A stretch of DNA of 64,000 bases from Marmoricola sp. URHB0036 (lineage in GTDB: Bacteria; Actinomycetota; Actinomycetes; Propionibacteriales; Nocardioidaceae). The translations under genes were made by a program, and so were the position numbers. Positions within the stretch are counted from its first letter, which is position 1. Every line of letters begins with the position of its first letter. Below the pieces are notes generated by a model. That model searched no databases, was not told the origin of the DNA, and saw only the letters and a program-made list of their open reading frames with translations. This document shows positions 48,165-57,241 of the stretch, one piece after another. The stretch spans positions 62,001-126,000 of the forward strand of contig NZ_AUEP01000007.1 in NCBI RefSeq assembly GCF_000426045.1, written 5' to 3'.

Positions 48165-49367
48165 TCAGTACGACGGCTGCGAGGGGTCGATCTGGTTCAC
48201 CCAGGCGACCACGCCGCCACCGACGTGCACGGCGTCGGAGAACCCGGCTCCCTTGAGCACCGCGAGGGCCTCGGCGGAACGCACCCCGGTCTTGCAGTGC
48301 AGCACCACCGGCTTGTCCTGTGACAGCTGGTCGAAGACGTGGCCGTTGAGGAAGTCACCCTTGGGGATCAGCACCGAGCCGGGGATCTTGTTGATCTCGT
48401 ACTCGTTCTGCTCGCGTACGTCGACCAGCACGAAGTCGCGGGTGCCCTCGTCGCGCTCCTTGAGCATGCTCTCCAGCTGGGTCACCGAGATCGTCGACCC
48501 GGCGGCGGCCTCGGAGGCCTCCTCGGAGACGGCGCCGCAGAAGGTCTCGTAGTCGATCAGCTCGGTGACGGTGGCGTTCTCGCCGCACAGCGCGCAGTTG
48601 GGGTCCTTGCGCACCTTCAGCGTGCGCCACTCCAGCTCGAGGGCGTCGTAGATGACCAGCTTGCCGACGGCCGGGTCGCCGATGCCGGTGAGCAGCTTGA
48701 TGGCCTCGTTGACCTGGATCGAGCCGATGCTCGCGCACAGCACGCCGAGCACGCCGCCCTCGGCGCAGCTCGGGACCATGCCGGGCGGCGGGGGCTCGGG
48801 GTAGAGGCAGCGGTAGCAGGGGGCGTCGGCACCCTCGAGGGTCGGCCAGAAGACGCTGGCCTGGCCGTCGAAGCGGTAGATCGAGCCCCAGACGTACGGC
48901 TTGTTCAGGAAGTACGCCGCGTCGTTGACCATGTAGCGGGTCGCGAAGTTGTCGGTGCCGTCGACGATCAGGTCGTAGTCCTTGAAGATCTCGAGCACGT
49001 TGTCGTTGTCGAGACGCTCGTCGTGCACGATCACGTTGACCAGCGGGTTGGTCTCCGCGATGGACTCCTTGGCGGAGATCGCCTTCGACTTCCCGATGTC
49101 GGACTGCCCGTGGATGATCTGGCGCTGCAGGTTGGACTCGTCGACCTCGTCGAACTCCGCGATGCCCAGCGTGCCGACACCGGCTGCGGCCAGGTAGAGC
49201 AGGGCCGGGCTGCCGAGTCCGCCGGCGCCGATGACGAGCACCTTCGCGTTCTTCAGCCGCTTCTGCCCGGTCATCCCGACGTCGGGGATGATCAGGTGAC
49301 GGCTGTAGCGGCGTACCTCGTCGGTGGTCAGCTCTGCGGCCGGCTCGACCAGGGCGGGAAGGGACAC
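48165..49367 (-). CDS. moeZ: MoeZ adenylyltransferase/sulfurtransferase
   Basis: The 400-residue protein has an N-terminal MoeB/ThiF domain and a C-terminal rhodanese domain. The first has the ATP loop VIGAGGLGSPAL, the conserved DNFATRY and the zinc-binding CYRC and CALC pairs. The second has an active-site Cys in VVLHCKTGVRS. It adenylates and sulfurates sulfur-carrier proteins used for molybdopterin, thiocarboxylate and tRNA thiolation. The GTG at 49367 follows AAGGAGAAG. The position matches Rv3206c, and MoaE at 13905 uses the same pathway. Confidence 0.93.
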   Translation of the reverse strand: MSLPALVEPAAELTTDEVRRYSRHLIIPDVGMTGQKRLKNAKVLVIGAGGLGSPALLYLAAAGVGTLGIAEFDEVDESNLQRQIIHGQSDIGKSKAISAKESIAETNPLVNVIVHDERLDNDNVLEIFKDYDLIVDGTDNFATRYMVNDAAYFLNKPYVWGSIYRFDGQASVFWPTLEGADAPCYRCLYPEPPPPGMVPSCAEGGVLGVLCASIGSIQVNEAIKLLTGIGDPAVGKLVIYDALELEWRTLKVRKDPNCALCGENATVTELIDYETFCGAVSEEASEAAAGSTISVTQLESMLKERDEGTRDFVLVDVREQNEYEINKIPGSVLIPKGDFLNGHVFDQLSQDKPVVLHCKTGVRSAEALAVLKGAGFSDAVHVGGGVVAWVNQIDPSQPSY

Positions 49368-49504
49368 GACTGCTTCTCCTTGGATCGGTTCACGTGAGGA
49401 CTCAGGAACTACCGGGGACAACACCGGCCCTCCCGACCATGTTCCCTCGCCCGCGCAGGCCCGGTCCACGTGCCCGCGATCCGGACGCTTGTAGGCTGCG
49501 CAAG

Positions 49505-50152
49505 GTGAGCACCATGGAGGAACCGCGGCCTGCTCCGGCGGCCAACGGCAAGGGCGTGCGGCTGCCCCGGCGAGCCCGGCGGGCCCAGCTGCTCAGCGCC
49601 GCGCTCGAGGTGTTCGTCGCGCAGGGCTACCACGCGGCGGCGATGGACGACATCGCGGAGCGCGCCGGAGTGTCCAAACCGGTGCTCTACCAGCACTTCC
49701 CCGGCAAGCTCGACCTCTACCTCGCCCTGCTCGACCAGTCCTGCGACCAGATCATCTCGGCCGCCGGCCGGGCCCTGGAGTCGACCGAGGACAACAAGCA
49801 GCGCGTGACCGCGACCATGCACGCCTTCTACGACTACGTCGCCGACGCCGAGGGCGCCTTCCGACTCGTCTTCGAGTCCGACCTGACCAACGAGCCTGCC
49901 GTTCGCGCCCGGGTCGACCGCGTCACCACCGAGTGCGCCAAGCTGATCGCCCACGTGATCGCCGACGACACCGGGCTCCCCGAGGAGCAGTCCCAGCTCC
50001 TCGCGGTCTCGCTGGTGGGAATGGGCCAGGTCAGTGCGCGCTTCTGGCTCCAGGAGCGCGGCACGATCGACCAGGATGCCGCCGCGGCGCTGGTGTCGGG
50101 CCTCGCCTGGCGCGGCATCGGTGGCTACCCGCGCACCGACGACCACCACTGA
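49505..50152 (+). CDS. TetR-family transcriptional regulator
   Basis: The 215-residue protein has an N-terminal helix-turn-helix (ALEVFVAQGYHAAAMDDIAERAGVSKPVLYQHFPGK, from about residue 35) and a helical ligand-binding domain. This is the Rv3208-like regulator conserved ahead of the DUF3107 gene. The GTG at 49505 is preferred over the ATG at 49514 and the longer frame from 49394. It is divergent from moeZ. The ligand is unknown. DUF3107 follows 28 bases downstream. Confidence 0.9.
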   Translation: MSTMEEPRPAPAANGKGVRLPRRARRAQLLSAALEVFVAQGYHAAAMDDIAERAGVSKPVLYQHFPGKLDLYLALLDQSCDQIISAAGRALESTEDNKQRVTATMHAFYDYVADAEGAFRLVFESDLTNEPAVRARVDRVTTECAKLIAHVIADDTGLPEEQSQLLAVSLVGMGQVSARFWLQERGTIDQDAAAALVSGLAWRGIGGYPRTDDHH

Positions 50153-50180
50153 AGTTTCCCCACACAAGGAGGTCCTCCTG

Positions 50181-50402
50181 ATGGAGGTCAAGATCGGCGT
50201 GCAGAACGCCAACCGCGAGCTGACCATCGACACCACCCTCGACGCCGACGGCGTCCAGGAGGCCGTGACCAAGGCCCTGGAGAAGGGTGCCGTGCTCTCG
50301 CTCACCGACGCGAAGGGCCGCCGCCTCGTCGTACCCGGGGACAAGCTCGCCTACGTCGACATCTCCACCAGCACGACCGGGACGGTCGGCTTCCGGGGCT
50401 GA
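50181..50402 (+). CDS. DUF3107 family protein (TB9.4-like)
   Basis: The 73-residue protein matches DUF3107 (Rv3208A/TB9.4). It begins MEVKIGVQNANRELTID, has a central helix ADGVQEAVTKALEKG, and then LVVPGDKLAYVDIST. The N-terminus is an ATP-binding-protein-like beta strand found throughout actinobacteria. GGAGGTCCTCCTG lies ahead of the ATG. It is co-transcribed with the TetR gene and converges on the MFS gene 15 bases away. Function is unknown. Confidence 0.9.
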   Translation: MEVKIGVQNANRELTIDTTLDADGVQEAVTKALEKGAVLSLTDAKGRRLVVPGDKLAYVDISTSTTGTVGFRG

Positions 50403-50417
50403 CCCCAGGGGACTACG

Positions 50418-52022
50418 TCAGGCGCCCACCGGCTCGAGCTCGCGCTCGTCGCTCCACTCGTCGGCGCTCCCCGCCGGGTGGGGCTCCTCGGTCTTGCGGA
50501 TCGTGGTGCGCAGCTCCGTGACCGGCATCAGCGCCACGGCCACGAAGGTCACGATCGCGATCACGCCGGCGATCAGGAAGATCCGGCCGGTGGCGTCGGC
50601 GTACGCCGTCCGCACGATCGTGGCCACCGCCGGGGGCAGCTTGTCGAGGTCCAGCGAGCCCACGTTGCCGCCGCCCGAGACCGGGATGCCGGCCGCGGCC
50701 ATGCCGGAGGCGATCTTGTCGGCCACGTTGCTGGCGAGCACCGCACCGAGCGCCGCGACACCGATCGTGCCGCCGAGCGAGCGGAAGAAGCTCACCGAGC
50801 CGCTCGCGGCACCGACGTCGGTCACGTCGACGGTGTTCTGCACGACCAGCACGAGGTTCTGCATCAGGGCGCCGGTGCCCAGGCCCATCAGCACCATGAA
50901 GGTGCTCAGGTGCCACATCGGGGTCAGGTGGTCGATGGTGCCCATCAGGGACAGGCCCACCACCAGCACGGCACCGCCGACGAGCATGATGCCCTTCCAG
51001 CGTCCGGTCCGGGTGATGTACTGACCGGTCCCGGTGGCGCCGATCATGTTGCCGAGGATCAGCGGCAGCATCAGCAGACCGGCCTGGGTCGGGGTGTGGT
51101 CGCGGGCGACCTGGAAGTACTGCGCGAGGAAGACCGACGCGCCGAACTGGGCGACTCCGACCGCGAGGCTGCCCAGGATGGAGAGCATCGTGATCCGGTT
51201 GGCAAGGATGCGCGGCGGGACGAGGGGGTCGCTGTGCCGGCGCTCGATGGCGATGGCGATGGCGAGCGCGACGAGGGCAGCGCCCAGGAACTCGGCGGTC
51301 TCGAGGGACAGCCAGTCGAAGCTGGTGCCGGCGAAGGAGACCCAGACCAGCGGCAGGCTGGCGGCGACGGTGATGAACAGCGCGCCCCAGTAGTCGATGC
51401 GCACCTCGCGGCGCACGTTGTCGATGTGCAGGAACTTCTGCAGCATCACCAGGCCGGCCAGGGCGAACGGGATGGCCACCCAGAAGCACCAGCGCCAGCC
51501 GGCCGAGTCGACGAGCAGGCCACCGAGCAAGGGGCCGGAGACGGTGGCGACGGCCATGGTCGCGGCCATGTAGCCGCTGTAGCGACCCCGCTCACGCGGC
51601 GGGATGATCGAGCCGAGGATCGACTGGGCCAGGGCGATCAGACCGCCCATGCCGAGACCCTGGACGGCGCGGGCCGCGAGCAGCTCGGGCACGTTCTGCA
51701 CGGCGCCGGCGGCCAGAGATCCGAGCAGGAAGACGACGATCGCGACCTGGACCAGGACCTTCTTGTTGAAGAGGTCGGAGAGCTTGCTCCAGATCGGGCT
51801 GGTCACCGTCATCGCGAGCAGCGAGGCGGTGACGACCCAGGTGTACTGCGTCTGGGTGCCCTCGAGGTCGCCGATGATCGTGGGAAGGGCGGTCGAGACG
51901 ATCGTGGTGCTCACGATCGCGACGAAGAGCGCCGACATCAGGCCGATGAGGACCTCGACGATCTCCTTGTGGGACATCTCGGCCTGCTGCGGCCGGGTCC
52001 CGACGATGGTGGTGTCAGACAT
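50418..52022 (-). CDS. DHA2-family MFS drug exporter
   Basis: This 534-residue proton-driven exporter has about 14 membrane spans. The DHA2 hallmarks are visible: motif C-like region VSGPLLGGLLVD, the motif D/B region around RGRYSGYM and an N-terminal FVAIVSTTIVSTALPTI. An acidic C-terminus (EEPHPAGSADEWSDEREL) is hydrophilic. Its gene overlaps the upstream MarR gene by eight bases. A drug or toxic metabolite is a reasonable substrate. The MarR repressor is the obvious controller. Confidence 0.9.
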   Translation of the reverse strand: MSDTTIVGTRPQQAEMSHKEIVEVLIGLMSALFVAIVSTTIVSTALPTIIGDLEGTQTQYTWVVTASLLAMTVTSPIWSKLSDLFNKKVLVQVAIVVFLLGSLAAGAVQNVPELLAARAVQGLGMGGLIALAQSILGSIIPPRERGRYSGYMAATMAVATVSGPLLGGLLVDSAGWRWCFWVAIPFALAGLVMLQKFLHIDNVRREVRIDYWGALFITVAASLPLVWVSFAGTSFDWLSLETAEFLGAALVALAIAIAIERRHSDPLVPPRILANRITMLSILGSLAVGVAQFGASVFLAQYFQVARDHTPTQAGLLMLPLILGNMIGATGTGQYITRTGRWKGIMLVGGAVLVVGLSLMGTIDHLTPMWHLSTFMVLMGLGTGALMQNLVLVVQNTVDVTDVGAASGSVSFFRSLGGTIGVAALGAVLASNVADKIASGMAAAGIPVSGGGNVGSLDLDKLPPAVATIVRTAYADATGRIFLIAGVIAIVTFVAVALMPVTELRTTIRKTEEPHPAGSADEWSDERELEPVGA

Positions 52023-52503
52023 GGGAGTCCTTGCTGGTGTGACTGGTGGGTTCGTGCAGGTGGATGGAGAGGTCCTCGACCACGGCCGTGGCACGGCCGA
52101 TCTCGTCGAGGTCCCAGTGGCCGAGCCGCTCGGCCAGGGCGAGGCAGATGGCCTCGCGGGCCTGGACGAGCCGCTCACGGCCTTGCGGGGTGATCGTGAT
52201 GAGCTCGGCGCGACCGTCCTCGGGGTCGGTGCCCCGGGTGACGAGGTCGAGCCGGGCCAGGGTGACCAGCTGACGGCTGATCACGGACGGGTCGACGTTG
52301 AGGGCGGCGGCCATCTGGCCGGGCCGGGTGCTCCCGCGCGCCTCGAGCACACCGAGGGCGACGATGTCGCCCCGGGTCAGGTCGCGCGCGGCGTGTCCCC
52401 AGTCCCCGGAGCGCGCCTTCAGGGCGCGGCTGAAGCGCACCAGACCATCGAAGAGAGCCTCGACGGCCTCGATCCGGTCGCGCTCGACGGGGCTGCTGGT
52501 CAT
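52015..52503 (-). CDS. MarR-family transcriptional regulator
   Basis: The 162-residue protein is a winged-helix MarR regulator with helices around LTRGDIVALGVLEARG, the recognition helix NVDPSVISRQLVTLARLDLV and the wing GTDPEDGRAELITITPQG. It most likely represses itself and the downstream MFS exporter. It starts at the ATG at 52503. The frame extends to 52539 but the extra residues are atypical. AT-rich sequence upstream (TATATAGC and an ATTTGG) is the probable promoter or operator. Confidence 0.9.
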   Translation of the reverse strand: MTSSPVERDRIEAVEALFDGLVRFSRALKARSGDWGHAARDLTRGDIVALGVLEARGSTRPGQMAAALNVDPSVISRQLVTLARLDLVTRGTDPEDGRAELITITPQGRERLVQAREAICLALAERLGHWDLDEIGRATAVVEDLSIHLHEPTSHTSKDSHV

Positions 52504-52574
52504 GGACCAAGTGTAGGACAATTTGGTTGACTCAAACAACTATATAGCGTGTGAGGTGCGGCACCATCGCGGGC

Positions 52575-52695
52575 TGCAGTTTGGCCGGGCGGCAGTCCAA
52601 ACTGTGAGTGGTTGGCTGAAACTTCACGCCTCCACTGGAGGTTTGGCCGGGCGCCCGGCCAAACCGCGGCACGCCAAGCTGCGGCACGCCAAGCT
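52575..52695. repeat. Cluster of palindromes and a tandem repeat
   Basis: A perfect 26-base palindrome occupies 52640-52665 (arms GGTTTGGCCGGGC). A weaker hairpin at 52575-52604 pairs CAGTTTGG with CCAAACTG and shares TTTGGCCGGGC. Two exact copies of GCGGCACGCCAAGCT follow at 52666-52680 and 52681-52695. The area lies between the MarR start and the ferritin-like stop. It could be a terminator plus operator, or a degraded repeat element. Confidence 0.6.
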
Positions 52696-52718
52696 CTGCC
52701 CAGCAGCCCGCGACACCC

Positions 52719-53414
52719 TCAGGAGGCCAGGCCGAGCTCCGCCATCCGCTTGGCGTGGTTCTCGGTCAGCCGGCTGAACATCCGGCTCAGGGCGGCGAGG
52801 TCCATGCCGGGACGGTCCACGCCGCCGGCGAGCAGGGCCGCCAGGGAGTCACGCTCGGCGGCCACCCGCTGGGCCTGCGAGAGCGCCTCCCCCATCAGCC
52901 GGCGACCCCACAGGGCGAGCCGGCCCGCGACCCGGTGGTCGGCCTCGATGGCTCGCCGGACGCGGTCGACGACGAACTCGGAGTGGCCGGCGTCGGCGAG
53001 GCTGTCGACGATCAGCTGACGGGTGCCTCCGTCGAGGTAGGAGGCGATCTCCACGTAGAAGTCCGCAGCCAGGCCGTCCCCGACGTACGCCTTGATCAGG
53101 CCCTCGAGCCAGTCACTGGGCGCGGTGGCGGTGTGGAAGACGTCGAAGGGCATCACGAACGGCGCCATCGCCTCCATCGGGTCGGCGCCGAGGGCGGAGA
53201 TGCGCTCCATCAGCGGCTCGATGTGGCCGAACTGGACGACCGCCATCTTGCCCAGCGCCAGCTTGTCCGGCAGCTCGGTGGCGAGCTTGGCGTCGTCGGT
53301 CAGGCGCTGGAAGGCCGAGATCTCTCCGTAGGTGATCGCGCCGAGCAGGTCGACCACTGCGGCGCGGTACGCGGGGTCCTCGAAGGCGACGGAATCCTGC
53401 TCGGGTTCGGCCAT
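52719..53414 (-). CDS. Ferritin-like-fold protein
   Basis: The 231-residue, almost all-helical protein belongs to the ferritin-like-fold group conserved next to rhlE in actinobacteria (Rv3210c position). Helices contain metal-ligand-like residues: LLGAITYGEISAFQRL, MAVVQFGHIEPLMERI, and a third in LIKAYVGDGLAADFY. Whether it binds iron is not certain. It is often labelled as tRNA hydroxylase-like without proof. It is divergent from the helicase gene by 27 bases. Confidence 0.8.
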   Translation of the reverse strand: MAEPEQDSVAFEDPAYRAAVVDLLGAITYGEISAFQRLTDDAKLATELPDKLALGKMAVVQFGHIEPLMERISALGADPMEAMAPFVMPFDVFHTATAPSDWLEGLIKAYVGDGLAADFYVEIASYLDGGTRQLIVDSLADAGHSEFVVDRVRRAIEADHRVAGRLALWGRRLMGEALSQAQRVAAERDSLAALLAGGVDRPGMDLAALSRMFSRLTENHAKRMAELGLAS

Positions 53415-53441
53415 GGCGGCAGCCTACCGATAGACTGACGA

Positions 53442-55028
53442 GTGGCCGCGGGCTGGATGCCCCCGGGACGACCCCCAGGTTGTACCACTGCGGGCGGCTC
53501 GCCTACGGCGTACGAACAGTCTTCACACCACGGAATCCACCGACCAGGACACGCCTGGTCACACACGAGAACAGGCAGCATCCTGACAACCTTCAGAGAG
53601 CTCGGGGTCCTTCCCGAGATTGCGGACGCCCTCGAGCGCGTCAACATCATCAACCCGTTCCCGATCCAGGAGATGACCCTCTCGGTCGCCCTGATGGGCA
53701 CCGACCTCATCGGTCAGGCCCGCACCGGGACCGGCAAGACCCTCGCGTTCGGCATCCCGGTGATCCAGCGCAGCGTCGCCCCCCACGACCCCGACTACGA
53801 CGAGCTGGTCGCACCCGGCAAGCCGCAGGCGTTGATCGTGGCCCCGACCCGCGAGCTGGCGCTCCAGGTCAGCAGGGACCTGTCCGTGGCCAGTGAGGAC
53901 CGCGGCCTGCGCGTGCTCACCGTCTACGGCGGCGTGCCATACGAGCCGCAGCTGGAGGCCCTGGCGACGGGCGTCGAGGTGGTGGTCGGTACGCCGGGCC
54001 GCCTCATCGACCTGATGAACCGCCGCGCACTCGACATCTCGCACGTGAAGTCTCTCGTCCTCGACGAGGCCGACGAGATGCTGGACCTCGGCTTCCTCCC
54101 GGACGTCGAGCGGCTGCTCAAGCAGACCCCCGAGACCCGCCAGACGATGCTGTTCTCGGCCACGATGCCGGCCGCGATCGTCTCGCTCGCGCGCACCCAC
54201 ATGCGCCACCCGATGAACATCCGCGCGGAGTCCTCGGCCGACACCCAGATGGTGCCGGCGACGGCGCAGTTCATCTACCAGGCCCACGACCTCGACAAGC
54301 CGGAGATGCTCGGTCGGCTGCTGCAGGCCGAGGGCGCCGACCTGATGATCGTGTTCACGCGCACCAAGCGCCAGGCCCAGCGGATCGCCGACGACCTCGA
54401 GGAGCGCGGGTTCAGCTCCGCGCCGCTCCACGGCGACATGGCGCAGACCGCACGCGAGCGGGCCCTGAAGCGGTTCCGCGACGGCAAGCTCCAGGTGCTC
54501 GTCGCCACTGACGTCGCTGCCCGCGGCATCGACGTCACCGGCGTCACCCACGTCGTGAACTACAGCTGTCCGGAGGACGAGAAGACCTACGTGCACCGGA
54601 TCGGCCGCACCGGCCGGGCCGGGGCTACCGGTATCGCGATCACCTTCGTCGACTGGGCCGACCTGCACCGCTGGAAGATGATCAACAAGGCGCTGGACCT
54701 GCCCTTCGACGACCCGCAGGAGACCTACTCCAGCTCGGAGAACTTCCTGCACGACCAGGGCATCGCTCCCGGCACCAAGGGACGTCTGGTGCCCGAGGGC
54801 ACCATCGAGCGCAAGCCCCGTCCGGAGCGCACGGACCGCGGCGGCAAGGGCGCTGGCGGCCGGGGTCGTGACACCCGGAGCCGTGGCGACAGCGGCGGGC
54901 AGAGGGCCGCCCAGGGCGGCGAGCCGAAGGCGTCCGACGAGAAGTCCGGCGACCGTCCGCCGCGCAAGCGCAACCGGAGCCGTCGCCGTACCCGGGGTGG
55001 CAAGCCGGCTGCTGCCGGCGAGAGCTGA
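53442..55028 (+). CDS. rhlE: DEAD-box RNA helicase (RhlE-like)
   Basis: The helicase has all core motifs: the Q-motif near NPFPIQEMTL, ARTGTGKT, APTRELAL, GTPGRLID, DEADEMLD, FSATMPA, TDVAARGID and HRIGRTGRAG. The C-terminal 100 residues are a basic Arg/Gly/Lys-rich RNA-binding tail. The family homology starts only at TTFRELGVLPEI. The sole in-frame start there is CTG at 53583. GTG at 53442 and ATG at 53457 give a 47-residue extension that looks non-coding. The functional start is therefore uncertain. It probably remodels RNA. The position matches Rv3211. Confidence 0.88.
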   Translation: MAAGWMPPGRPPGCTTAGGSPTAYEQSSHHGIHRPGHAWSHTRTGSILTTFRELGVLPEIADALERVNIINPFPIQEMTLSVALMGTDLIGQARTGTGKTLAFGIPVIQRSVAPHDPDYDELVAPGKPQALIVAPTRELALQVSRDLSVASEDRGLRVLTVYGGVPYEPQLEALATGVEVVVGTPGRLIDLMNRRALDISHVKSLVLDEADEMLDLGFLPDVERLLKQTPETRQTMLFSATMPAAIVSLARTHMRHPMNIRAESSADTQMVPATAQFIYQAHDLDKPEMLGRLLQAEGADLMIVFTRTKRQAQRIADDLEERGFSSAPLHGDMAQTARERALKRFRDGKLQVLVATDVAARGIDVTGVTHVVNYSCPEDEKTYVHRIGRTGRAGATGIAITFVDWADLHRWKMINKALDLPFDDPQETYSSSENFLHDQGIAPGTKGRLVPEGTIERKPRPERTDRGGKGAGGRGRDTRSRGDSGGQRAAQGGEPKASDEKSGDRPPRKRNRSRRRTRGGKPAAAGES

Positions 55029-55046
55029 GCAACCGCGCAGGAGCGA

Positions 55047-55685
55047 TCAGGCGGTGACGACGACCTTCGTGCCCACCGGTGCGAAGTTCCACAGCCTGAT
55101 CGCGTCCGGCAGCGCCTGACGGATGCAGCCGTGCGACTGCGGGGTCCCGAGCTGCGCCGCGGTCTGCAGCAGGTGGCCGTTCTTGGTCGGGATGCTGTGG
55201 AACCCGATCGCGGCGTGGTCGCCACGCGTGAAACGGACGAAGTACTGCATCACCCCGGAGTCGTCGACGCCCACCGCCCAGCGCGAGCGCGAGTAGACGG
55301 CGTAGGTGCCGGGATCGAGGTTGTCGGTGAGGCTGCCCGAGACCAGGTAGGTACGACGGACCTCGTCGTCGGCGTCCACCAGCCAGACCCGCTGGGCGCT
55401 CATGTCGAAGACGATGCGCTTGCCCCAGCCGGTGTCGGCCGGGACGTCGGTGTCGTCCTGGGTGTTGCTCCGTGGAGCCGGCGATCCCGTGGCCAGCGAG
55501 CGGGCCGCGTCGGGCAGGGTCTGGGTGACCAGGCTGGCCTGCTCACCCGACGTCGACCGGTCGGTCGCTGCAGCGGCGGTGGTCCCGCTGGTCGGGATGA
55601 TGCCGACACCGCCCAGCACCGCGACGAGGGTCACGAGCACGGCGGCCGCGAGGGCGACCACCCGGCCCCGGCGTACTCCGCTCAC
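55047..55685 (-). CDS. L,D-transpeptidase (YkuD family)
   Basis: The 212-residue protein is anchored by an N-terminal membrane segment (VVALAAAVLVTLVAVLGGVGI). After a Ser/Thr-rich linker comes a YkuD domain with IVFDMSAQRVWLVD, FHSIP and the catalytic His/Cys motif SHGCIRQ. It would form 3-3 cross-links in peptidoglycan or attach proteins. It starts at GTG 55685, three bases after the ParA stop, so it is likely co-transcribed. The stop is 18 bases from rhlE on the opposite strand. Confidence 0.88.
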   Translation of the reverse strand: MSGVRRGRVVALAAAVLVTLVAVLGGVGIIPTSGTTAAAATDRSTSGEQASLVTQTLPDAARSLATGSPAPRSNTQDDTDVPADTGWGKRIVFDMSAQRVWLVDADDEVRRTYLVSGSLTDNLDPGTYAVYSRSRWAVGVDDSGVMQYFVRFTRGDHAAIGFHSIPTKNGHLLQTAAQLGTPQSHGCIRQALPDAIRLWNFAPVGTKVVVTA

Positions 55686-55687
55686 GC

Positions 55688-56449
55688 TCAGCCTCGCTTC
55701 AGCAGTGCGGTCGCGACCTCGCGGTAGGCCTGGGCCCCCTTGTTGCTCCGCGACGTCTTGAGGATCGAGCGGCCGGCGGCGGGTGCCTCGGCGAAGCGGA
55801 TCGACTTCGGGATCGGCGGCTCGATCACCTCGAGGTCGTAGGTCTCGGAGATGGTCTCGAGCACCGTGCGGGCGTGGTTGGTGCGTCCGTCGTAGAGCGT
55901 CGGCAGCACGCCCCACACCTCGAGGTCACGGTTGGTGAACCGGCGTACGTCGTGGACGGTGTCGAGCAGCTGGCCGACACCGCGGTGGGACAGCGTCTCG
56001 CACTGCAGCGGGATGAGTACGCCGGTGGCGGCCGTCAGCGCGGCGACCGTGAGCACTCCCAACGAGGGCGGGCAGTCGAGCAGCACCCAGTCGTAGCCGT
56101 CGGCGTCCTCGACCGCGGTCCGGATGACGTACTCGCGACCGGTGCGGGTCAGCAGGTCGGCCTCCGCGCGCGCCAGCTCGATCGTGGCCGGCAGCAGGTC
56201 GACACCGTCGTCGGTCTCGATGATCGCCTCGGACGGGTCCATGCCCTTGGTCAGCACGTGGTGGATGGAGGCGTCGAGGTCCTCGGGGTCGATACCGAGG
56301 CTGAAGGTGAGGCAGGCCTGGGGGTCGAGGTCGACGAGGAGGACCCGCTGGCCCTGCTCGGCGAGCGCGGCGCCCAGCGAGGCGACGGTGGTCGTCTTGG
56401 CGACGCCGCCCTTCTGGTTGGCGACCGCGACGACGTGGGTGGCTGACAT
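55688..56449 (-). CDS. ParA-family ATPase
   Basis: The 253-residue protein is a ParA/Soj-like ATPase with the deviant Walker A NQKGGVAKTT. Walker B is DWVLLDCPPSLG, and LVDLDPQACLT is the typical strand. It has no N-terminal DNA-binding extension and no parB or parS is seen nearby, so it is not the chromosome-partition copy. It corresponds to Rv3213c. It probably positions another protein or complex on the nucleoid. It starts at ATG 56449. Confidence 0.9.
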   Translation of the reverse strand: MSATHVVAVANQKGGVAKTTTVASLGAALAEQGQRVLLVDLDPQACLTFSLGIDPEDLDASIHHVLTKGMDPSEAIIETDDGVDLLPATIELARAEADLLTRTGREYVIRTAVEDADGYDWVLLDCPPSLGVLTVAALTAATGVLIPLQCETLSHRGVGQLLDTVHDVRRFTNRDLEVWGVLPTLYDGRTNHARTVLETISETYDLEVIEPPIPKSIRFAEAPAAGRSILKTSRSNKGAQAYREVATALLKRG

Positions 56450-56552
56450 CAGGCCACATTGTGCCGCACGGGTGGGGGTTGTCCCGTCAGGTGGCACGGG
56501 TCGAAACGCGCCTGTCTCAATCGATGGTCTCAACCGATGGGCTCACCCGTGG

Positions 56553-57224
56553 CTACCAGGCGGGTCGAGGACCGCCGAACGGCATCTCGAGTGCCTCCGG
56601 CCCGAAGCCGGTGACGTCGGCCAGCAGCCAGTCGTCGTGGAGCAGCAGGGCAGCCGAGGCGGGACGCATCACCAGCCACAGCCAGCGACCGTCGGCCTCT
56701 CCGACGAACACGGCACGGGCGAGCACCTCGCCGTCGGTCAGCTGCGCGACGGTCAGCTCGCGCTCAGGCCCGTCGCCGTGGTCGTCGACCAGCCACATCG
56801 GGACGGTCCGGCCGCCGGCGCGCACGTGGATCGAGGGCGGTCCGTTGCTGATCTGCGGGCCCGGGTCGTCGTACGACGTGCCGGCGCAGCGCGAGCCGAG
56901 CCCGATGCCGGGGTCCTCCGAGACGATGGTGACCTCGACCTCCCCGTCGAGGTCACTGGTGCCGACCGTCGTGGTGACCGTGGCCCGGACCCTGCCGACG
57001 GCACCGACGCAGCCGAAGTCGGCGATCGACCACCCGGGGCTCATCGGCCAGGGCAGGTAGGTCGGGATGTCGTCGATGCGCCCGACCAGCTCGGCGAAGG
57101 TGTCGTAGTCGGCCACGTCGGGACGCCACAACGGGTCGATCGGACCGTGCAGCGTGCACGCGAAGGAGGCACCCTCACCCGTGACCGGTGAGGTGCATCG
57201 GGGGCACGATGCTGCGAGCGACAC
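56553..57224 (-). CDS. DUF6758 family protein with zinc-ribbon N-terminus
   Basis: The 223-residue protein starts with a CPRCTSPV and CTLHGP pair, a zinc-ribbon-like element. Its beta-rich body contains LPWPMSPGWSIADFGCVG and a WLWLVMRPASA segment. It matches actinobacterial DUF6758. No enzyme motif is visible. It is 17 bases from the downstream stop of the histidine phosphatase gene and reads on the same strand, with GTG at 57224. Function is unknown. Confidence 0.8.
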   Translation of the reverse strand: MSLAASCPRCTSPVTGEGASFACTLHGPIDPLWRPDVADYDTFAELVGRIDDIPTYLPWPMSPGWSIADFGCVGAVGRVRATVTTTVGTSDLDGEVEVTIVSEDPGIGLGSRCAGTSYDDPGPQISNGPPSIHVRAGGRTVPMWLVDDHGDGPERELTVAQLTDGEVLARAVFVGEADGRWLWLVMRPASAALLLHDDWLLADVTGFGPEALEMPFGGPRPAW

Positions 57225-57241
57225 GTCCCGAAGATTAGTGG

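Noticed and set aside
52666-52695. CRISPR-like direct repeats
   Set aside because: The two 15-base copies are directly adjacent without a spacer and do not recur.
55688-56449. Chromosome partition parA of a parABS locus
   Set aside because: No parB follows and no parS-like GTTTCACGTGAAAC is seen. The gene matches the Rv3213c-type orphan.
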